From positions 1 through 7,423 of the forward strand of contig JADINF010000124.1 in assembly GCA_017694145.1 (NCBI GenBank): a stretch of 7,423 bases of DNA. The letters run 5' to 3'. Position numbers and translations under genes: made by a program. This stretch comes from Candidatus Stercoripulliclostridium pullicola (lineage in GTDB: Bacteria > Bacillota > Clostridia > Christensenellales > DTU072). The notes under the pieces were generated by a model. The model searched no databases and was not told the origin of the DNA. It saw only the letters and a list, made by a program, of their open reading frames with translations. Shown piece after piece: positions 5,001-7,423 of the stretch; position 1 is the stretch's first letter; each line of letters opens with the position of its first letter.

Positions 5001-7423
5001 TGCCGCGTCGAAACCGTAATTCACGTACGCGTCTTCGGCTTCGAGCGTTACTCCGAGCGTATCGATAACGACGGATCTTGAGGAAAGCGTAACGGAATTG
5101 TAATTGCCGCTCGAAATTTCCACTACCGCTCCGAGCCCCGTATAAGTTCCCGCGTTCACGAAAGCGAAAGGCACGCTCGAGGGCTCGCCCGCGTAATAAT
5201 AAGTCACCGTATAGGTATACTGTTTGTTGTCGCCGGAAGCGAGCTTTATTTTGGAAGTATCCAAAGCGACGGCGTGGCTCTTACCGTCGTAAACGACGGA
5301 CATGTCTTCGAATCCGCAAGCGGAAAGATCCATATCCGCCTCTATCACATCGAATGTGACGGGATCCCCGGCGAGCAATATGTAATTCGAGTTCACGTCG
5401 GCGTTCAGTATCTTCACCGAAACGGAATATGTCCCTACGTTACTGCCGGGAACGTAAGCGGTTTCGTATGCGAGCCCGCTACCGAACATCGCCGTAGTCG
5501 CCTCCACGCCCAATTCGCTGTTGTAGCTTACCGACGGAAGCTTATCGTAATACTTCACGGTATCCTCGGCAAGATAAGGCGTTACCGTTATATTTCTGCG
5601 CGCTACGTAGAAGTCGAATTCACGCGTATATGTCTCGTAATTCGGAACGTTTACGGTAAGTTTTATGCGGTATATTCCCGCTTGTACGAAAGACGCGGGC
5701 TTCGTGCCGACTGTGCCGTCGTAACGCGTGAACGAAAGTATTTCATAGGAATAATCTACGCCGTAATGCACGAAATTTTCTATGGTAAAGGTATTCTGCG
5801 GCACTTCTACGGGATTGCCGTCGTAAACGGGCGCGTCGGATTCGTTCAATCCGCCCTTCGCGGAAGCGACGGCATAGCCGTCGAGAGAGAGCGTGCCAAC
5901 TTTGACCCTGTAGTCGAAAACAAGCGTTTCGGCTGTGGAAAAAGTCGTGGAAGGTATGTTGACGGTAAGCGAATAATCGCCTATCTCGTACAACATGGTA
6001 TCGGCGTATACTTCTCCGTTGAAAGTAAGCGTCGAAACTATGCCCTCGTAACCGAGCGGGTCGGTACTCGCAGAGGGGCGGGTAAAGCCTAGCGCTTCGA
6101 ACGAGCTTCCGAGGGAAGCGAGCGCAAGATCGCCGTACATATCGTAGATACCTATTCCGTAAGGCACCGCCGTATAGCTGAAATAAGCCACGAGCGCATT
6201 CGACGGGTCGAGGGTGACCTCGCCGCTCACCCAAAGGTATTTATGCGCTATCCTGAACCTGAACGTCGCCCCGCCCGTCGTGCCGAGATTGTCCGTAGCC
6301 AGCTCGTTTTCACCCGACGCGGTCACCGAGTACCACGAATATCGCACGGGCGCGCCGTCAGTCTGTTCGATATACGCGAAAAGTTCGTCGGGTATAAATC
6401 CGTTCACTATCCTCTCGAAAAGGTCGGTGGGCAGAGTCGCCGCCCCGTCGGCGAGCTTGTAATAATAACCGCCGCTCGCTTCCACTATATCCGCGTCGCT
6501 TCCCGCAAAAATCCCGTCGGACGCGGGAAGTCCCGTTACGGTTTCTTCGGCGGAATAAACTATGCTTCCGTATTTGCGTTCCACGGAAGTGACGGAGGGC
6601 GAGATACGGGTCACGCCTTTGTACTCGATGTTGTCCTCGGGGAAAACGAGCGCGGGTATATCGCTCTCGGCGCCGCTGAGGAAACCCCAGCTCACGGCGC
6701 TTGCGAATTTCCAACCCGTCGAATATACGGGCGCGCCGCCGTTAGTGAGTTTATCGGTTGTCTTAACTGTTATCAGTGAGGTTATATCCGTATCTTCGGA
6801 TACAGATATATTGCCGTCTGGATCGACGGACACGCACTTTAATAGCGAAGCCGAATTCCAGCTTACCGTAGAAGAAGCGGTAACGTTATACGAGTATTCG
6901 GCGCTTGTCCCCGACGTCGCGAAAAAGCTTCCGCCGTAGTGGCGCGTATAGCTTACCGTGCCCGAGGAGGTATTCGCAACTCCCCCGCCCGTTTTTACGG
7001 TGGAGCGCGTAATCGTTCCGCAGTTGTCGCCTGCCGCGCATCCCGCGCCGTCCGCGTATACGTATTCGATGATCCCGTTGTTTGTTTCCGCAACGAGTCC
7101 GTTCGCGCCGTTACCGATAACGTTAAGCGAAGTCACCCTGCCGCTCGCGGTTATAGCGCCTATGAGCGCGCCCGCAAGCGCGGAAACGGTCTTGCCGTTA
7201 CCGTCCAACGTCCCTTCGAGTTCGGTAACGAACGCGCCGCTCGCGGGATAGTATCCCGCGTAATCGGAAACGTACAGATCTATGTCGGCGGTAAGCAGGA
7301 AGTATTTGCCCTCTCCGTCGTAGCCGTCCACGGCGAGAAGATCGGATATGCCCGCAATAAGATACGGCGACTCCTTCGTCCCCTCTCCCTCAAGCGTTGC
7401 GGAGGCGGTATACGCTCCGGTAT
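2043..7423 (-). CDS. Giant cell-surface protein with GLUG beta-helix and MBG/Ig-like repeats, C-terminal membrane anchor (5' partial)
   Basis: The frame is open without interruption from the right window edge to a TAA at 2045-2043, giving 1792 visible codons; the true start and any signal peptide lie beyond 7423. GTG at 7331 is in frame but is unlikely to be the start, because coding character continues upstream (residues reading GTKESPYLIAGISDL, the usual lead-in to a GLUG beta-helix). In order I see a GLUG-type beta-helix (residues about 1-260), an unassigned region (about 260-530), about a dozen Ig-like/MBG-type units (about 530-1702), an acidic Gly/Pro spacer, one transmembrane helix (about 1755-1779) and a KKKKDK-containing tail. 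MBG-type and GLUG domains are known from large bacterial adhesins and surface proteins; no catalytic motif is visible. I infer an extracellular, membrane-tethered adhesin-like or structural protein, ligand unknown. It lies 42 bases upstream of the lipoprotein gene and probably shares its transcript. Cysteines are very few, as is usual for such repeat stalks. Confidence 0.96.
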   Translation of the reverse strand, partial: TGAYTASATLEGEGTKESPYLIAGISDLLAVDGYDGEGKYFLLTADIDLYVSDYAGYYPASGAFVTELEGTLDGNGKTVSALAGALIGAITASGRVTSLNVIGNGANGLVAETNNGIIEYVYADGAGCAAGDNCGTITRSTVKTGGGVANTSSGTVSYTRHYGGSFFATSGTSAEYSYNVTASSTVSWNSASLLKCVSVDPDGNISVSEDTDITSLITVKTTDKLTNGGAPVYSTGWKFASAVSWGFLSGAESDIPALVFPEDNIEYKGVTRISPSVTSVERKYGSIVYSAEETVTGLPASDGIFAGSDADIVEASGGYYYKLADGAATLPTDLFERIVNGFIPDELFAYIEQTDGAPVRYSWYSVTASGENELATDNLGTTGGATFRFRIAHKYLWVSGEVTLDPSNALVAYFSYTAVPYGIGIYDMYGDLALASLGSSFEALGFTRPSASTDPLGYEGIVSTLTFNGEVYADTMLYEIGDYSLTVNIPSTTFSTAETLVFDYRVKVGTLSLDGYAVASAKGGLNESDAPVYDGNPVEVPQNTFTIENFVHYGVDYSYEILSFTRYDGTVGTKPASFVQAGIYRIKLTVNVPNYETYTREFDFYVARRNITVTPYLAEDTVKYYDKLPSVSYNSELGVEATTAMFGSGLAYETAYVPGSNVGTYSVSVKILNADVNSNYILLAGDPVTFDVIEADMDLSACGFEDMSVVYDGKSHAVALDTSKIKLASGDNKQYTYTVTYYYAGEPSSVPFAFVNAGTYTGLGAVVEISSGNYNSVTLSSRSVVIDTLGVTLEAEDAYVNYGFDAAYTLKAYRTDGGAEVENYLDNLTVGVDYSIGSDYVKNATKAGSKLPITLKLLGESNVKGNYRVTVSSKEAFLTVGKRSYTVNMKNTYVYTGEPVVLDFNGASYVFDEGYPKYYILSGGTETPFTGIPTDANVKDGDVYRNAYRVELKISESDEFYGYEETLEFYIEPAATVLSGLYVTHSGSSAILTDGMRRDYDGSEFVIAFNPAELGKGAAYTVKYGYTLTDEAGVRKRYESAEAITFKDAVLAEDITLELTPTTANYTAWKSTAAVSFEIVPLTVSFLSELASVEYKGAPYSEAEIADMVNALTTEGVISGETVSFGVKCAESAELPAEYALTVTSLNKNYIFASGASSTLVFTLTAAEVTLDFTGKAQSEYVYGELYRKSGKSYPDVALSTEFTLGGAPRTETVVYYIGTTTLYPVPYEYDIISADPLIVDGVEAVRFTVTGAEKAVKIKPCEVSFDWGKVNANFGFEEEYLYNGAALAMPASFDLTYVDKGPVTFADGLKVNISYSAELKHADVYTLTAEAVNMLDAPDGTKVNCYSVKGELKEFTVTILPATVRYEITPATVYLGASVPDTFSVNYVEGYAPFAADTLAITYTVPGFDSSAPATFAVFADIKVLDGEKLYADYIAEKANAEAKELTVAYHAFPDETTVNDVNVTYTGLPAEIPVSGLPADTEVTVEYSSRPVNAGEYTVTVTLKAEGYLSKAFTVKVNISAATPEIRVSEREPLAYRTGYVLSSADITSAEAYFGSVKLEGTFDFTERTPKQLLVYGRYTYSIVFTPTSSNFAVVKNIPYVITSYVDTENAFSVTGKDPSADTETDIDAISPDVTESVSALHSYVIKADIAPELAGAAYMYVNGAAVIGDEYTVTTSGKLKIEIRLGTEVLLTRILEVTIEEPESGEPDGPEAPGEDDNEGGNSSGAPEGGNGGGTQSGGVNVTMSEETKKKWIIGGSVAGGVVLIGAIVAVVIVAVKKKKDKSGEGNSN
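2046..2315 (-). other. C-terminal spacer, transmembrane helix and basic tail; no sortase motif
   Basis: From about 2315 to 2160 the giant protein becomes low-complexity and acidic (EEPESGEPDGPEAPGEDDNE, then Gly/Asn/Ser/Gln runs), ending in MSEETKKK. Bases 2159-2085 encode a 25-residue hydrophobic segment, WIIGGSVAGGVVLIGAIVAV followed by VIVAV. KKKKDKSGEGNSN and the stop follow. Orientation by the positive-inside rule puts the Lys-rich tail in the cytoplasm and the repeats outside. The layout resembles a sortase substrate, but no LPXTG or similar pentapeptide precedes the helix, so the protein is probably kept in the membrane rather than linked to the wall. Confidence 0.9.
2316..5835 (-). 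repeat. Array of about a dozen divergent Ig-like / MBG-type units (protein level)
   Basis: Units of 75-105 residues recur along this stretch. Each tends to open with a 'V.YxG' strand: VYDGNP near 5820, VYDGKS near 5290, VYTGEP near 4735, DYDGSE near 4420, EYKGAP near 4130, LYNGAA near 3575 and TYTGLP near 3020. Each closes with an 'AGxYxV' strand (QAGIYRI, NVGTYSV, NAGTYTG, HADVYTL, NAGEYTV) and a final hydrophobic strand before the next linker. The unit at about 5600-5340 (ITVTPYLAEDTVKYYDKLPSV ... NVGTYSVSV ... NYILLAG) is the best MBG_2-like match. The one at about 2850-2600 has the GTFDFTE...YSIVFTPTSSNF signature of a related surface Ig-like family. No long nucleotide repeats were noticed, so the units are old and diverged. 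Unit borders are approximate. They would form a long extracellular stalk. Confidence 0.8.
5836..6639 (-). other. Unassigned region of the giant protein, possibly two or three divergent Ig-like units
   Basis: These roughly 268 residues sit between the beta-helix and the recognisable Ig-like array. I do not recognise a named domain. The composition is beta-rich with many Tyr, Ser and Thr. The segment ending YEIGDYSLTVNIP...TLVFDYRVKVG (about 5905-5990) has the 'xGxYxLxV' strand pattern of the later units, so at least the last part may be a divergent Ig-like unit. A segment rich in short aliphatic residues (GDLALASLGSSFEALGF, about 6085-6140) has no counterpart in the later units. Confidence 0.45.
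6640..7423 (-). other. GLUG-type beta-helix region at the visible N-terminal end of the giant protein
   Basis: The visible start reads GTKESPYLIAGISDL, then KYFLLTADIDL, then GTLDGNGKTVSAL. These are the usual lead-in motifs of pectin-lyase-like beta-helices that carry GLUG repeats. One GLUG-like motif, GLVAETNNGIIEYVYADG, follows near 7045-7100, then several short Gly/Ser/Thr-rich turns. The closing segment GWKFASAVSWGF...IPALVF (about 6643-6722) corresponds to the 'gWdF..vWg...yPyL' motif that typically ends these domains. The helix looks short or degenerate, but its beginning may be cut off by the edge. GLUG domains are known in surface adhesins; no binding partner can be inferred. Confidence 0.75.

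Noticed and set aside
4467..5081. Plus-strand open frame of 204 codons
   Set aside because: It is antisense to recognisable Ig-like units, has no recognisable protein features and is explained by codon bias.
5274..6092. Plus-strand open frame of 272 codons
   Set aside because: It lies wholly antisense to the Ig-like array. Long antisense frames follow from the codon bias of the real gene, and the Arg/Tyr/His-rich translation looks like a shadow.
7050..7110. Closely spaced cysteine pair (GCAAGDNC) in the beta-helix as a metal or redox site
   Set aside because: Two cysteines alone, without further ligands nearby, do not support a binding or catalytic site; at most they could form a disulfide.

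Overview
The window holds two genes, both on the minus strand and both cut by a window edge. Read in transcription order (right to left), the first is the 3' part of a very large surface protein (7423 down to 2043, at least 1792 residues). The second is the 5' part of a lipoprotein with leucine-rich repeats (2000 down to 1, at least 666 residues). They are separated by 42 bases that hold a strong ribosome binding site and no visible terminator, so they are very probably cotranscribed. Essentially the whole window is coding. I see no RNA gene, mobile element, CRISPR array, attachment site or origin. The open frames on the plus strand, and the other minus-strand frames, are shadows of these two genes.

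The giant protein, from N to C terminus, reads as follows. It starts with the end of a GLUG-type beta-helix region (about 7423-6640). Next is a stretch of about 270 residues with no domain I can name (about 6640-5836). Then come roughly a dozen divergent Ig-like/MBG-type beta-sandwich units of 75-105 residues each (about 5835-2316). It ends with an acidic Gly/Pro/Glu/Asn spacer, one transmembrane helix and a short Lys-rich tail. There is no LPXTG-like sorting signal, so the protein looks held by its C-terminal membrane helix with everything else outside the cell. Its start and any signal peptide lie beyond the right edge.

The lipoprotein has a clear lipobox signal peptide (cleavage before Cys22), a short Gly/Asn/Ser spacer, an unassigned beta-rich region, one InlB/Listeria-Bacteroides-type repeat and about eleven BspA-type leucine-rich repeats that run almost to the left edge. 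Its C terminus is outside the window.

The combination of a lipoprotein signal, a single C-terminal membrane helix with a polylysine tail, AAGGAG ribosome binding, moderate-to-high GC, and GLUG, MBG, InlB and BspA-LRR domains fits a Bacillota/Clostridia-like bacterium. It resembles the uncultured gut Clostridia that carry many such surface proteins. That placement is an inference from domain style, not from a marker gene. The likely joint role is an exposed cell-surface layer for adhesion or for binding host glycans or mucin. I found no sign of an enzyme, a defence system or a regulatory RNA. The most noteworthy point is the tandem pairing of a membrane tail-anchored giant adhesin-like protein with a BspA-type lipoprotein.
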